A stretch of 64,000 nucleotides of DNA from NCBI GenBank assembly GCA_021828865.1, contig JAJZCW010000008.1:1-64000 (forward strand). The letters are read 5' to 3'. Positions 16,667 to 25,616 of the stretch are shown piece by piece. The position numbers were made by a program, and so were the translations under genes. Each line of letters begins with the position of its first letter. The stretch's first letter is position 1. Source of the DNA: Bacillota bacterium. GTDB taxonomy: Bacteria > Bacillota > Bacilli > Alicyclobacillales > SLC66. The notes beneath the pieces were generated by a model, which had not been told where the DNA came from, searched no databases, and saw only the letters and a program-made list of their open reading frames with translations.

Positions 16667-17239
16667 ATGCGGTTTGACAGGCGTCAAGCGAACATTATGG
16701 CGGCACTCATACTGTTTTTATCCATGGGGGATATGGTGAGACCAGCCATACAGGGTACAACCGCCGCTTACGCAAAACAGGATGGGTCAGCATATGACCC
16801 TTCAGTAAAAGGATCAAAAGTAGGTTATTTAAGGGTAAAAGTGATCGACGGTCGCACCCTTGAGCCGCTTGAAGGGGCAGAGGTCGTCATTGCGGAAAAT
16901 GGGAAAAGATACCACACTGGCAAAGATGGGCTAACCCCTTGGATTGAAGCTCCTGTGTTACGAAGTGCTCGATTTCGCAAGCTCGTAAACGAACTTCACG
17001 GACAATTGACGCTAATTTCTTATAAAAACGGGTATCGCGATTCCATTCACTCAGGGGTAAGAATGAATGAAGGAGCTACTACCAGAACGACCATTTGGCA
17101 ATATAAAATCGACCAAATAGGCCCAACCAGAATTGAACCTGTGTTTTACATGGAACCTTATCATCGTTTGTGGTTGATTCAACTGGCCGATAGATTTCGC
17201 CAAAAATCTCAAATAGGCGAAGGGTATCAACATCCATGA
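16667..17239 (+). CDS. Exported protein of unknown function with carboxypeptidase-regulatory-like repeat
   Basis: This 190-residue protein begins with a hydrophobic export signal (about 10-35). Residues about 50-90 (GYLRVKVIDGRTLEPLEGAEV) read like a carboxypeptidase regulatory-like or transthyretin-type beta-sandwich repeat. The rest, rich in basic and aromatic residues, I cannot assign. It starts 2 bases after the SpoIID-like gene, with GTGGGGGGG as ribosome site, and ends at a terminator, so the two form one transcript and may act together outside the membrane. Confidence 0.6.
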   Translation: MRFDRRQANIMAALILFLSMGDMVRPAIQGTTAAYAKQDGSAYDPSVKGSKVGYLRVKVIDGRTLEPLEGAEVVIAENGKRYHTGKDGLTPWIEAPVLRSARFRKLVNELHGQLTLISYKNGYRDSIHSGVRMNEGATTRTTIWQYKIDQIGPTRIEPVFYMEPYHRLWLIQLADRFRQKSQIGEGYQHP

Positions 17240-17275
17240 CGAGTGGAAGACAACTACCCACTCGTCCTTTTTTTT
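17238..17275 (+). terminator. Rho-independent terminator of the SpoIID-like operon
   Basis: A 9-pair perfect stem (17238-17246 GACGAGTGG with 17258-17266 CCACTCGTC), starting inside the stop codon, is followed by C and eight T. Confidence 0.88.
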
Positions 17276-17326
17276 GTTATGATGAGAAAATTGATAAGAA
17301 TTACGTTAAAGGAAGGATTACATCTG

Positions 17327-18862
17327 GTGAAAAGCAAGTCCTTGCTCATGATTTTTACCGGAGTTTTTTTACTGGTGACACTATCTTTTTCTGACTGCAC
17401 CCGTGCTCATAAGGTGTATGCATCGTCTATAGCCTCTTCAAAAACACTAACAACCTGGCTTCATCCACTTCCTAAATTTTCTCCGTCATGGACACGCCTA
17501 ACACCCGCACAGGTGGCTCATAATGGGCAAATCACTCTTGGCAATAGCGTGATTCAATTGCCCGTAATGATGGGACAAAATGTACAATATGTGATCCACC
17601 AACAAAACATTTATTGGAGCTTAACCGGGTCTCAGGCCACTCATCTATATGTCAGCTCGCAACAACTAAAGGGAAAAGAATCACCAAGTACGATAACGGA
17701 TCTTTTATATGCCTCATCTTCAGAAGGAACTTCCCCTGCTCCTTCTATTCAATTATTTAATGAGAGATCATCCGTTTACTTTACCCTGACCTCCAACGGT
17801 AAAATGGATAAGGATCTTTACCAAGTGAGTGATCAACAAACGGTAAATAAACTTTTTACTTTGACCTGGACGCCACGCCAGCCCCTTTATGCGCTAGGAA
17901 TTAACGGAAATGACTTTTATGCAGCTGTTTCTCGGCAGTTCCCTTTTGGACTAACGCTGTTTGACGAATTGCAAGGAGCGCTAACAAAGCAAGTGGAAAT
18001 GCCTTATTGGCCGCTTAACATTGTCGTTTATAATCAGCAGATCTATCTAGCATCAGGGCCAGATACGTATCTCTTAACAACAGGTAACACCATCAAGCCC
18101 TATTCCTATATTCCCCAAGAACTTGTCCAATTGGTGCCAACCGTATCTCGCCAACTGCACTCAAGTTATCTGGTGCTTCCGTCACTTTATTTTCAAAATC
18201 AGATCCATCAGCCTTTCAAACTATCCACTAGCATCATCAATTCCGCCTCTTACTCTATGACTTTATCCTCTAAGTCAGGAGGAACCAGCTACCAGATGAA
18301 TGTTTCAGAAGTGACAAAAAACGAAAATGTCACAGACTACAGCAATTGGATTGACACCCTCAATTCCCTCATTGCGAATGATGGCAACAAAAGTGTTATC
18401 GCCAATACCAACACCGCTTCCTCGCAAAAGTTACCGGCTTTTTATGGAAAAATTAAAGTGACACACCAATTCATTCTTCAATCCACACTAGGCCCATGGT
18501 TGCGCTGGTCACAAACCGCTTCTAAAGATGGGAATACCGAATGGTATGTCACTTGGGGGTCGCATGGTTGGCTCTATAGTATTGGGCCTTTACCGGGTCC
18601 CAATGATCCTTTGAGCCAACAAACCATCAGTCATTTTATTGAACTCTCCAAGCAAAATCCACTACAGCCAGTCGCATCAACTGGCGATGTGAATATCAAG
18701 CTCAATTGGAACCTTGGCAGTGCCATTCCTTCTGAAAGCTTGTACGAATACCACCCTGTTTCAAGCCTTGCTGTCACGTTACTCGTTCCAGGTTTTGCAG
18801 GATGGCATGATCTGGCTAATTTTTCTGTTATTGATACAAGTGGCTTCACTAGCACTTCCTAA
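17327..18862 (+). CDS. Large exported protein of unknown function
   Basis: This protein of about 511 residues begins with a signal peptide (KSLLMIFTGVFLLVTLSF) and contains no other obvious membrane segment. A cysteine after the hydrophobic core (FSDC) is a poor lipobox match, so a cleaved Sec signal is more likely. The body is rich in Ser, Thr, Gln and aromatic residues and could be a beta-propeller or other beta fold, but I see no recognised domain or catalytic motif. The frame opens at 17243, inside the preceding terminator. GTG at 17327, 9 bases after GGAAGGA, is the start that fits export. It is convergent with nfo, 4 bases apart. Confidence 0.6.
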   Translation: MKSKSLLMIFTGVFLLVTLSFSDCTRAHKVYASSIASSKTLTTWLHPLPKFSPSWTRLTPAQVAHNGQITLGNSVIQLPVMMGQNVQYVIHQQNIYWSLTGSQATHLYVSSQQLKGKESPSTITDLLYASSSEGTSPAPSIQLFNERSSVYFTLTSNGKMDKDLYQVSDQQTVNKLFTLTWTPRQPLYALGINGNDFYAAVSRQFPFGLTLFDELQGALTKQVEMPYWPLNIVVYNQQIYLASGPDTYLLTTGNTIKPYSYIPQELVQLVPTVSRQLHSSYLVLPSLYFQNQIHQPFKLSTSIINSASYSMTLSSKSGGTSYQMNVSEVTKNENVTDYSNWIDTLNSLIANDGNKSVIANTNTASSQKLPAFYGKIKVTHQFILQSTLGPWLRWSQTASKDGNTEWYVTWGSHGWLYSIGPLPGPNDPLSQQTISHFIELSKQNPLQPVASTGDVNIKLNWNLGSAIPSESLYEYHPVSSLAVTLLVPGFAGWHDLANFSVIDTSGFTSTS

Positions 18863-18866
18863 GCGA

Positions 18867-19730
18867 TCATATGCCTTCGCCAGAATCCTTGCCCTCTGGC
18901 GGTAACTCGTCCGTCTCTCCGCGAAGTAAGGCAATCTCTTGCTTGTAATATCCGCCAGGTGTCTCCAAAATTAAGGGAATATCCTGTAACAATGGATGAT
19001 GTACAATGCGATTGATGGCTTCATAACCAAGAGAACCACGACCAATGTTTGCATGGCGGTCTTTATGGGAATCAAATGGAGTCTTGGAATCGTTAATATG
19101 CGCCACCTTTAACAAATCGAGTCCGATCAGATCATCAAATTGCGCCAGAAAGTCATCAAAATCATTGACAATATCATAACCGGCACTGTAATTGTGGCAC
19201 GTATCGATACATACCCCAAGCCGCTCTCTATGGTCAACTAACGCCATCAACTCTGCGATCTCTTCCAAACGGTTCCCCACTTTGGACCCGTCTCCCGCCA
19301 TGGTCTCTAGGCAAAGAAACAATGACTCATCACCCGTCAAAATGGAATTGAGTCCTTCCGCAATGCGTTTGATCCCTAGACTCATACCAGTTCCCACGTG
19401 ACTACCGGGATGCATGACAATATACTGAAAGCCTAAATACTCGACTCGCTTAATCTCTTCCGTCAGTACCATCACACCGTACTCAAAGGTCTCTTCTTTG
19501 GGGCTTGCCAGATTAACCAAATAGGACAAATGAACCACCGGGTCCGCCAATCCATGTTGATTCATGATGTCAATCGCCTCATCGCGATGAAAGTTTTCAA
19601 TTGGTTTTGCCTGTCCCCCACGATTGCTTCTGGTGTAGATCATGTACGTATCCGCTTTGTACGAAATCGATTCCTCAACAGCACGCAAGAGTCCTGTCTG
19701 TGCAATCGAAACATTAGCGCCTATATGCAA
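18867..19730 (-). CDS. nfo: Endonuclease IV (AP endonuclease)
   Basis: This 287-residue TIM-barrel enzyme cuts DNA at abasic sites in base excision repair. Zinc-binding motifs are visible: VMHPGSHVGTG, CLETMAGDGSKVG, GVCIDTCHNYSAGYD, HINDSKTPFDSHKDRHANIGRG and LETPGG. The TTG at 19730 follows GGGGGATTCCTT. It is not clearly part of a larger operon. Confidence 0.92.
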   Translation of the reverse strand: MHIGANVSIAQTGLLRAVEESISYKADTYMIYTRSNRGGQAKPIENFHRDEAIDIMNQHGLADPVVHLSYLVNLASPKEETFEYGVMVLTEEIKRVEYLGFQYIVMHPGSHVGTGMSLGIKRIAEGLNSILTGDESLFLCLETMAGDGSKVGNRLEEIAELMALVDHRERLGVCIDTCHNYSAGYDIVNDFDDFLAQFDDLIGLDLLKVAHINDSKTPFDSHKDRHANIGRGSLGYEAINRIVHHPLLQDIPLILETPGGYYKQEIALLRGETDELPPEGKDSGEGI

Positions 19731-19800
19731 AGGAATCCCCCATTCTTCATAAAATAACCCTTGTTTGTCGTGTTCAGTCTACCACATTTCATTTTTACTG

Positions 19801-19828
19801 AAAAAAAACGTGCACCTAGAGGCGCACG
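19801..19828 (-). terminator. Rho-independent terminator of glnA
   Basis: On the minus strand CGTGCGCC-TCTA-GGTGCACG forms an 8-pair stem with one G-U pair, followed by eight T. It lies 32 bases past the glnA stop. Confidence 0.8.
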
Positions 19829-19859
19829 CCATTATTTCCATCATCAATTAGTGAGGCAA

Positions 19860-21284
19860 TTATAGATCCAAATACATTTGGAATTCGTATGGATGCGGAC
19901 GAAGTGCCATCGGTTGCACCTCAGTGGTCCGCTTAAAATCAATCCAAGTTTGGATGAAGTCGTTGTCAAACACTCCGCCTTCCAGCAAAAACTCATGGTC
20001 GTCGGAAAGTGCCTGCAATACTTCTTCAAGCGATCCCGGTACACCTTTGATGTTCTTTTTCTCCTCATCGGAAAGCTCATAAATGTTTTTGTCTAATGGA
20101 CCATAACCTAGTGCCGTGGGATCCATTTTCTTTTTGATGCCGTCAAGCCCAGCCAACAACATCGCCGCAAAGGCCAGATAAGGATTGGACGTGGCATCAG
20201 GAGTACGGAACTCAATTCGTGCAGTTTTGGGTGATACTGCCGCGATCGGCACACGAACGGCTGCGCTTCTATTCCCTCTTGAAAAGACGAGATTCACTGG
20301 AGCTTCAAAGCCCGGCACCAAACGCTTGAATGAGTTGGTGCTAGGAGTTGCAAAAGCCAGAATGGCAGGCGCATGATGCAAAATACCCGCAATATAGTGA
20401 TGCGCAATTTTGCTCATATTCCCATAGGATCCCTCTTCAAAGAACAAGGGGGTATCACCATCAAACAAGCTTTGGTGCACATGCATTCCAGAACCGTTAT
20501 CACCAAATACCGGCTTTGGCATAAAGGTAGCTACTTTTCCGTAACGTCTTGCAACGTTTCTTACAATGTACTTGTAAAGTAATACGACATCCGCAACTTT
20601 GGTCAGTGTTTCAAAACGGAAATTAATTTCCGCCTGCCCGGCCGAAGCCACTTCATGATGATGACGTTCCACGCGAATGCCAGCGTTCATCAATTCCTGC
20701 ACCATTTCCGTCCGCAAGTCGTGCTGAGTATCAGTCGGTTGAACAGGAAAATAGCCGCCCTTATTTTTCACTTTATACGCAAGGTTCGGTCCTTCATCCT
20801 TGCCTGTGTTCCAGTTCGCCTCATTAGAATCAATACTGTAAAACGCACCCGATTGATCAGTGGCAAAACGGACATCATCAAACACGAAAAATTCTAGCTC
20901 AGGTCCAAAATACGCATTCGTGGCAATGCCTGATTTTTTCAAGTAATCTTCTGCCTTTTGTGCAATATAGCGGGGATCACGGTTGTAGCGGGCACCGCTT
21001 GGCTCATGTATGTCACACACCAAGTCAAGAGTCGGTACTGCTGTAAACGCATCTACATAAGCAGTCGCCAAATCGGGACGCATGACCATGTCACTTTCTT
21101 CAATGCTGCGAAATCCCTGTAGACTCGAACCATCAAATGCAATGCCATGTGTCAGCTTTTCTTCATCAATTTCTGCTGCAGGTACCGTAAGGTGGTGCTG
21201 TCTTCCAGGAAGATCAACGATTCTAAAGTCAACCATTTTTATATTTTTTTCACGAATAAGTGCCAAGATGTCAGAAGGCGTCAT
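19860..21284 (-). CDS. glnA: Glutamine synthetase type I, beta-like subtype
   Basis: This 474-residue enzyme joins ammonia to glutamate with ATP. Motifs include DGSSLQGFR, HHHEVASAGQ, FGDNGSGMHVHQSL and NRSAAVRVP. Unlike the usual Bacilli GSI-alpha of about 444 residues, it has the KGGYFPVQPTDTQHDLR insertion and the E. coli-like C-terminal region. DKNIY402ELSDEE aligns with the adenylylation site of E. coli (DKNLYDLP), and the end RPHPYEFQMYLDL matches E. coli rather than B. subtilis. No glnR or glnE neighbour is seen. The start ATG at 21284 follows AAGGGGATAG, and a good promoter lies upstream. Whether Tyr402 is ever adenylylated here is unknown. Confidence 0.92.
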   Translation of the reverse strand: MTPSDILALIREKNIKMVDFRIVDLPGRQHHLTVPAAEIDEEKLTHGIAFDGSSLQGFRSIEESDMVMRPDLATAYVDAFTAVPTLDLVCDIHEPSGARYNRDPRYIAQKAEDYLKKSGIATNAYFGPELEFFVFDDVRFATDQSGAFYSIDSNEANWNTGKDEGPNLAYKVKNKGGYFPVQPTDTQHDLRTEMVQELMNAGIRVERHHHEVASAGQAEINFRFETLTKVADVVLLYKYIVRNVARRYGKVATFMPKPVFGDNGSGMHVHQSLFDGDTPLFFEEGSYGNMSKIAHHYIAGILHHAPAILAFATPSTNSFKRLVPGFEAPVNLVFSRGNRSAAVRVPIAAVSPKTARIEFRTPDATSNPYLAFAAMLLAGLDGIKKKMDPTALGYGPLDKNIYELSDEEKKNIKGVPGSLEEVLQALSDDHEFLLEGGVFDNDFIQTWIDFKRTTEVQPMALRPHPYEFQMYLDL

Positions 21285-21326
21285 ATTTTCTATCCCCTTA
21301 CCTTTATTTTCGGTCTTATTAGGCTC

Positions 21327-21356
21327 AGTATACGCGAAATAATCCTAATACGTCAA
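21327..21356 (-). promoter_or_regulatory. Sigma-A promoter of glnA
   Basis: On the minus strand TTGACG (21351-21356) and TATACT (21327-21332) are separated by 18 bases. I saw no GlnR box (TGTNA-N7-TNACA) around it by eye. Confidence 0.65.
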
Positions 21357-21392
21357 CAATAAGTGTAAGGTTTTCTGACGCAAGAATTGAAT

Positions 21393-22565
21393 TTAATCAA
21401 ATCGCAACGTTCTCCTCCTTAATGAAACACTAAGCACAATTCCTATGCTAAGAAAGTTAACAATCAGTGATGAACCACCATAGCTGATAAAAGGTAGGGT
21501 GATGCCTGTGGCGGGGCTGATCACCAAATTCATTCCGATGTTTTCGAATATCTGAAAGGCAAACATTCCTACAGATCCCGCTATCAAATAAGCACCAAAG
21601 TCATCCAGTGAAGTCATCGCCACTTTTACCATGCGATACAACATCACCAAAAACAGCATGATCAAGACACTTGAGCCGACAAACCCCAATTGTTCTGCAA
21701 TGGCAGAAAAGATAAAGTCAGTCCATTGGAATGGCACCCAGCTTCCATTGGTCTGCGAACCCTTTAAAAGCCCTTCCCCAAATACACTTCCCGATCCCAC
21801 CGCTATCTCTGCCTCTAATACTTGGTACCCTGACCCGGTGGGGCTAAAGGTGGGATCGATAAACGAAATGAGACGCATTGTTTGGTAATGGGGCATAATG
21901 TGTTGATGCTCTAACATCTTAATGGTCTGGTTGGGGTAAACCGCCACTGCACTTCCAAAAGTGATGACCACAACTGCAGCGATTGCAATCAGTATTTGCA
22001 TATGCCTGCGTTTCACATACACCAGCAGCATGGCAAACATAATGACCAGCAGGACAAGCGCCTGCCCAAGTGCCGGTTCTTTTAAGATAAGCATAAAAGG
22101 CACGATGAATGCGATGAAAATGGGAAGTAGCCCCTTGAGCGTGTAGTCCGGAAACTCTTTCTCATTCATTTTGGCCATGTAATCTGCCGTCCAAATGATA
22201 AATGTAAGTTTTGCAAATTCAGATGGCTGAATACTTCCCCCACCTGGCAGATGAATCCAACTGTGTGCGCCATTGACTCTTGAAAAAGCAAAAACGGCAA
22301 CCAGCAAAAATATTGAAATACCGAAAATCCACCATCTGTACTTGGAGAGCGTATGATAATCCATGAACATCATAGCGAACATGGCGATATAGCTGAGTAC
22401 TTCCCATACCATTTGACGAACAATGATATGCGATGGGATGTTCGGATCGATTTTGCCGTAAGTCGCAGTATAAATCGCAATGACACTATAAATGGAGATG
22501 AGGATCATTACCATTATCAATGGGTAATCCAAGTCTTTAATATTCCTTTTAATAATCGATTCCAT
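21393..22565 (-). CDS. rodA: RodA-like SEDS peptidoglycan glycosyltransferase
   Basis: This 390-residue membrane protein has about ten membrane helices and belongs to the SEDS family, which polymerises lipid II. Conserved parts include SIQPSEFAKLTFI, QWTDFIFSAIAEQLGFVG (holding the functional aspartate) and ITLPFISYGGSSL. The usual QPDxG segment reads EPALG here, with alanine in place of the aspartate. It lies 23 bases downstream of the dedA gene, so the two may form one operon. I name it RodA because the neighbouring SEDS protein is clearly FtsW-like. Confidence 0.8.
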   Translation of the reverse strand: MESIIKRNIKDLDYPLIMVMILISIYSVIAIYTATYGKIDPNIPSHIIVRQMVWEVLSYIAMFAMMFMDYHTLSKYRWWIFGISIFLLVAVFAFSRVNGAHSWIHLPGGGSIQPSEFAKLTFIIWTADYMAKMNEKEFPDYTLKGLLPIFIAFIVPFMLILKEPALGQALVLLVIMFAMLLVYVKRRHMQILIAIAAVVVITFGSAVAVYPNQTIKMLEHQHIMPHYQTMRLISFIDPTFSPTGSGYQVLEAEIAVGSGSVFGEGLLKGSQTNGSWVPFQWTDFIFSAIAEQLGFVGSSVLIMLFLVMLYRMVKVAMTSLDDFGAYLIAGSVGMFAFQIFENIGMNLVISPATGITLPFISYGGSSLIVNFLSIGIVLSVSLRRRTLRFD

Positions 22566-22588
22566 CGATTTCGCTCCACTTCCTTAAC

Positions 22589-23206
22589 TTATCTCTTTTT
22601 TTGCCTAGCGTGATAACGAACCCACTGCCATCCTGACACACCGAAAATCAGCAACGCTGCTACACTGAAGACAATTATCCAACCAAGATAACGATAAAGA
22701 ATGATCGACACGGATTCTACTTGCGGCCCCACAAAACGGCCAAGTGTAACAAAAACGATCACCCATACGAAAGCGCCAAGATAGGCGAAAAAAGCGAAAC
22801 GCCGGAATGGGAAGTTGCCAAGCCCTGCTACAATGGCTGTGACATGCCTGACACCCGGTATAAAAAATCCACCGAACAGGGCATAACCCCCGTATGTTTC
22901 TAGCCAAATTTCCGCCTTCAACCACTTTTTTTCATTGATGTGAAGAAATTTGCCTACTCTGACCAAAAAAGTCCTTCCAACAAAGCTCCCTAGTGCAAAA
23001 CTGAACGTGATCCCTGAAACAGCCCCGATCACACCAGCGATGACGGAGGGAAAATAGGCCATTTGTCCGCGATAAACTAAGTACCCTACTGCCGTCAGGA
23101 GTGTCTCATCAGGTAGCGGCAATCCTACAATTCCCAGCACCATCAGCCCGATCAGGCCAAAATAGCCATAATGATGAATCCAATTCAGAATATCGATATG
23201 GGAGAT
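22589..23206 (-). CDS. DedA-family membrane protein with apparent non-standard start codon
   Basis: This is the second DedA-family protein: GLPLPDETLLTAVGYL near the N-terminus, FALGSFVGRTFLVRVGKFLH, GGFFIPGVRHVTAIVAGLGNFP in the middle and a basic tail. The first in-frame ATG (23143) would cut off the helix that precedes GIVGLPLPDE. Upstream in the same frame the codons read ATC TCC CAT ATC GAT ATT CTG AAT TGG and end at a TGA (23210-23212). GAGGTG sits 6 bases before the ATC at 23204-23206, so that ATC is the best-placed start and would give 205 residues (SHIDILNWIHHYGYFG). An AUC start is rare and needs proof. The boundary is therefore provisional. Confidence 0.75.
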   Translation of the reverse strand: MSHIDILNWIHHYGYFGLIGLMVLGIVGLPLPDETLLTAVGYLVYRGQMAYFPSVIAGVIGAVSGITFSFALGSFVGRTFLVRVGKFLHINEKKWLKAEIWLETYGGYALFGGFFIPGVRHVTAIVAGLGNFPFRRFAFFAYLGAFVWVIVFVTLGRFVGPQVESVSIILYRYLGWIIVFSVAALLIFGVSGWQWVRYHARQKKR

Positions 23207-23387
23207 GCTTCACACCTCTTCCCCTACCCCACGTAAAGTGGAGAGATCACATATAAACTTAGCAAACTTAAGGAAATAACGCCATTCACATTTTCCGGAC
23301 AAGTTGCGTAATTTTTGTCTCCCTCATGAAAAAAGAGCAGGAGGTCTTCTATTTACAGCGAATTAAAATTAGATACGGAGGTGACGC

Positions 23388-24596
23388 ATGAAAAGGCACA
23401 AACCAGATTTTCTTATCTTGTTCATTGTGCTCACCCTTGTTGCGTTCGGTTTGCTGATGATCTTTAGTGCCAGTATGGTATGGGCTGTGCAAGTGGTGGG
23501 CGAACCCCCCACTTATTATGTGAAACGGCAAATCATTTTTGCAATCGTCGGATTGGTGCTGATGCTGGTTCTGATGAATATCGGCCCCAACACAATACGT
23601 AGGTGGGCTAAATTCTTTTCGATCATTACACTTTTTATGCTAATCGCCGTTCTTATCCCGGGAATTGGGCATAAAGCGGCGGGAGTGAGGCGCTGGCTCG
23701 GTCCCATCCAGCCCAGCGAATTAGCCCAGATTGGTATCTTATTTTATCTAGCCTATATATTCGATAAAAACAAGAAAAAATTACATGATTTTAGACATGG
23801 TGTGTTGCCACCATTATTGATGCTCGGATTTCAGTTCGTACTGGTACTCCTTGAGCCTGACATGGGAACCGGCATGCTCTTGCTTTTATCCGGGTTGGTG
23901 ATTGTCATTGCGGCTGGTGTGAGGTTTCTCCATTTGCTTGTCATCGGTGTCATGTTTATTCCGATGGTAATCGCCTTTGCCGTATTTGAGTCGTATCGCA
24001 ACATACGAATACAAGTATTCCTTCATCCGTGGAGTCAGGCGCTCGTCAATAAAGGCGGGTACCAGATACAACAATCGTTGATGGCCATTTACCATGGCGG
24101 TTTGTTTGGACAAGGGTTAGGGCAAGGCATTTCGCCCTATTTGTACCTTCCCATCCCGCATGAAGATTTTATATTTGCTGTCATCGTGGAAGAATTGGGA
24201 ATAGCAGGCGCATTTGTGCTACTGGCCCTCTATGCATCGCTTGTCTGGAGAGGGATCAAAGTTGGACTACAATTGCAGAACCGCTTTGCTTCACTGCTCG
24301 CGTATGGCATTTCAGGTATGATTGGTGTAGGCACTCTAATTAACGTGGCAGCGGTGACCGGACTGATTCCTGTTACAGGCATCCCGTTACCGTTTATCAG
24401 TTATGGAGGAACCGCGCTTGTCGCAAAAATGGCGGCTATGGGGATCTTATTGTCACTTTCTCGCTATACTCGTGAAGAAGACCAGGTCCAACTCCAACCA
24501 GATGGCGTCCCCATTGCGGACAATGTATTGCCTCTGGCAGAACGCATACAACCCGTTAAAGCAGATTTTGCAAAAAAGAAACGGAGGATTAGATAA
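23388..24596 (+). CDS. ftsW: FtsW-like SEDS peptidoglycan glycosyltransferase
   Basis: This 402-residue protein has about ten membrane helices with FtsW signatures: GLLMIFSAS in helix 1, GVRRWLGPIQPSELAQ, LLEPDMGTGMLLL, PIPHEDFIFAVIVEELG and GIPLPFISYGGTAL. It would polymerise lipid II at the division site or, if the spore-specific paralog (SpoVE), in the cortex; the sequence alone cannot separate these. The ATG follows ACGGAGGTGACGC. Its stop TAA shares one base with the next ATG, so it is coupled to the metallo-beta-lactamase-fold gene. Confidence 0.85.
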   Translation: MKRHKPDFLILFIVLTLVAFGLLMIFSASMVWAVQVVGEPPTYYVKRQIIFAIVGLVLMLVLMNIGPNTIRRWAKFFSIITLFMLIAVLIPGIGHKAAGVRRWLGPIQPSELAQIGILFYLAYIFDKNKKKLHDFRHGVLPPLLMLGFQFVLVLLEPDMGTGMLLLLSGLVIVIAAGVRFLHLLVIGVMFIPMVIAFAVFESYRNIRIQVFLHPWSQALVNKGGYQIQQSLMAIYHGGLFGQGLGQGISPYLYLPIPHEDFIFAVIVEELGIAGAFVLLALYASLVWRGIKVGLQLQNRFASLLAYGISGMIGVGTLINVAAVTGLIPVTGIPLPFISYGGTALVAKMAAMGILLSLSRYTREEDQVQLQPDGVPIADNVLPLAERIQPVKADFAKKKRRIR

Positions 24597-25537
24597 TGAG
24601 CGATTTGATTCAACTAAAAGAATCTTTATATATGTTTGATCTTTTTGAGCAGGGCCAAGTGGGTAGATCCAGTGCCTATTTGTACAACGGACCTAAAAAA
24701 ACCTTAATAGAAACAGGTTCCGCCAATTCGCTTGATCACATACTAGATAGCTTGAAGCGGCTCGACTTAACGCCGGAAGACCTTGATTACGTCATCGTAA
24801 CGCACGTGCACCTTGACCATGCGGGCGGGGCCGGAAAACTTGCAGAGTTAGCTAAAAAAGCCACTTTTGTTGCGCATCCCCGTGCAGCACGCCACTTGAT
24901 TGATCCAACGCGTTTAATCCAAGGCGCCGCTCAAGTATATGGTGATGCCATGCACTCACTGTTTGGCGATATCCTCCCCATCCCTGAGCACCAGGTGCTA
25001 ATACGAGAAGAGGGCGAAACCATTGACATCGGCGACCGCAAGTTGGTTTTCCTGGATACCCCCGGGCATGCCAAACACCATTTCGTCATTCATGATCCGG
25101 AGATCGCAGGGGTATTCTCAGGTGATTCGCTCGGTATTCGTTATGTGAAACCTTTTACCGGATGGAATTTTGAATTTGTGCTTCCGTCTACCAGTCCGAC
25201 AGACTTTGATCCTGAAGGAGTTGCCTCTACAGTCGACAAAATCAGAAACTTGAATCCGGAAACAGTCTACCACACCCACTTTGGCCCATCCCCTGCTGAA
25301 GAAGCGTATCAGGGAACCCTAGAAGGTGCCATGGCATTCAAGGAATTGAGCGATCGGGTATTTGCTGCCGGACTCGACTGGGAAGGGATCCAAAATGAAC
25401 TGAAGCACTACATTCGCGGACATCTGGCAAGCGAAGGCCACCAGGTTTCGGATCATCTGAATGAAATGTCAGTGGACCTAGAACTGAATGCAAAGGGCCT
25501 GATGGTTTATGAAGAAAGGAAAAATCGCCATTCCTGA
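24596..25537 (+). CDS. Metallo-beta-lactamase-fold hydrolase
   Basis: This 313-residue protein has the metal-binding THVHLDHAGG motif, the downstream GVFSGDS aspartate, DTPGHAKHH and the C-terminal VYHTHFGP histidine, so both metal sites look complete. The role is not known; relatives include glyoxalase II-like and lactonase-like enzymes. Translation is coupled to ftsW by a TAATG overlap. That coupling hints at co-expression with cell division or sporulation genes, but does not prove a common role. Confidence 0.82.
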   Translation: MSDLIQLKESLYMFDLFEQGQVGRSSAYLYNGPKKTLIETGSANSLDHILDSLKRLDLTPEDLDYVIVTHVHLDHAGGAGKLAELAKKATFVAHPRAARHLIDPTRLIQGAAQVYGDAMHSLFGDILPIPEHQVLIREEGETIDIGDRKLVFLDTPGHAKHHFVIHDPEIAGVFSGDSLGIRYVKPFTGWNFEFVLPSTSPTDFDPEGVASTVDKIRNLNPETVYHTHFGPSPAEEAYQGTLEGAMAFKELSDRVFAAGLDWEGIQNELKHYIRGHLASEGHQVSDHLNEMSVDLELNAKGLMVYEERKNRHS

Positions 25538-25556
25538 TAGTAAAGATCAGATCCAT

Positions 25557-25610
25557 AAAAAATGGCTGTCTCTAATATCACAAAAGTGATGTTAGAAATA
25601 GCCATTTTTT
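25557..25610. terminator. Bidirectional terminator between the MBL gene and gatD
   Basis: A long, slightly interrupted stem pairs AAAAAATGGCT (25557-25567) with AGCCATTTTTT (25600-25610); the inner pairs around ATCAC-AAAA-GTGAT close it. Both strands end in T runs, and it sits between convergent genes. Confidence 0.8.
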
Positions 25611-25616
25611 ATGTGC

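Noticed and set aside
16667-17239. Second protein of the SpoIID-like operon as a Cna-B adhesin
   Set aside because: Only one short repeat-like segment matches, and there is no LPXTG anchor, so the adhesin call is not supported.
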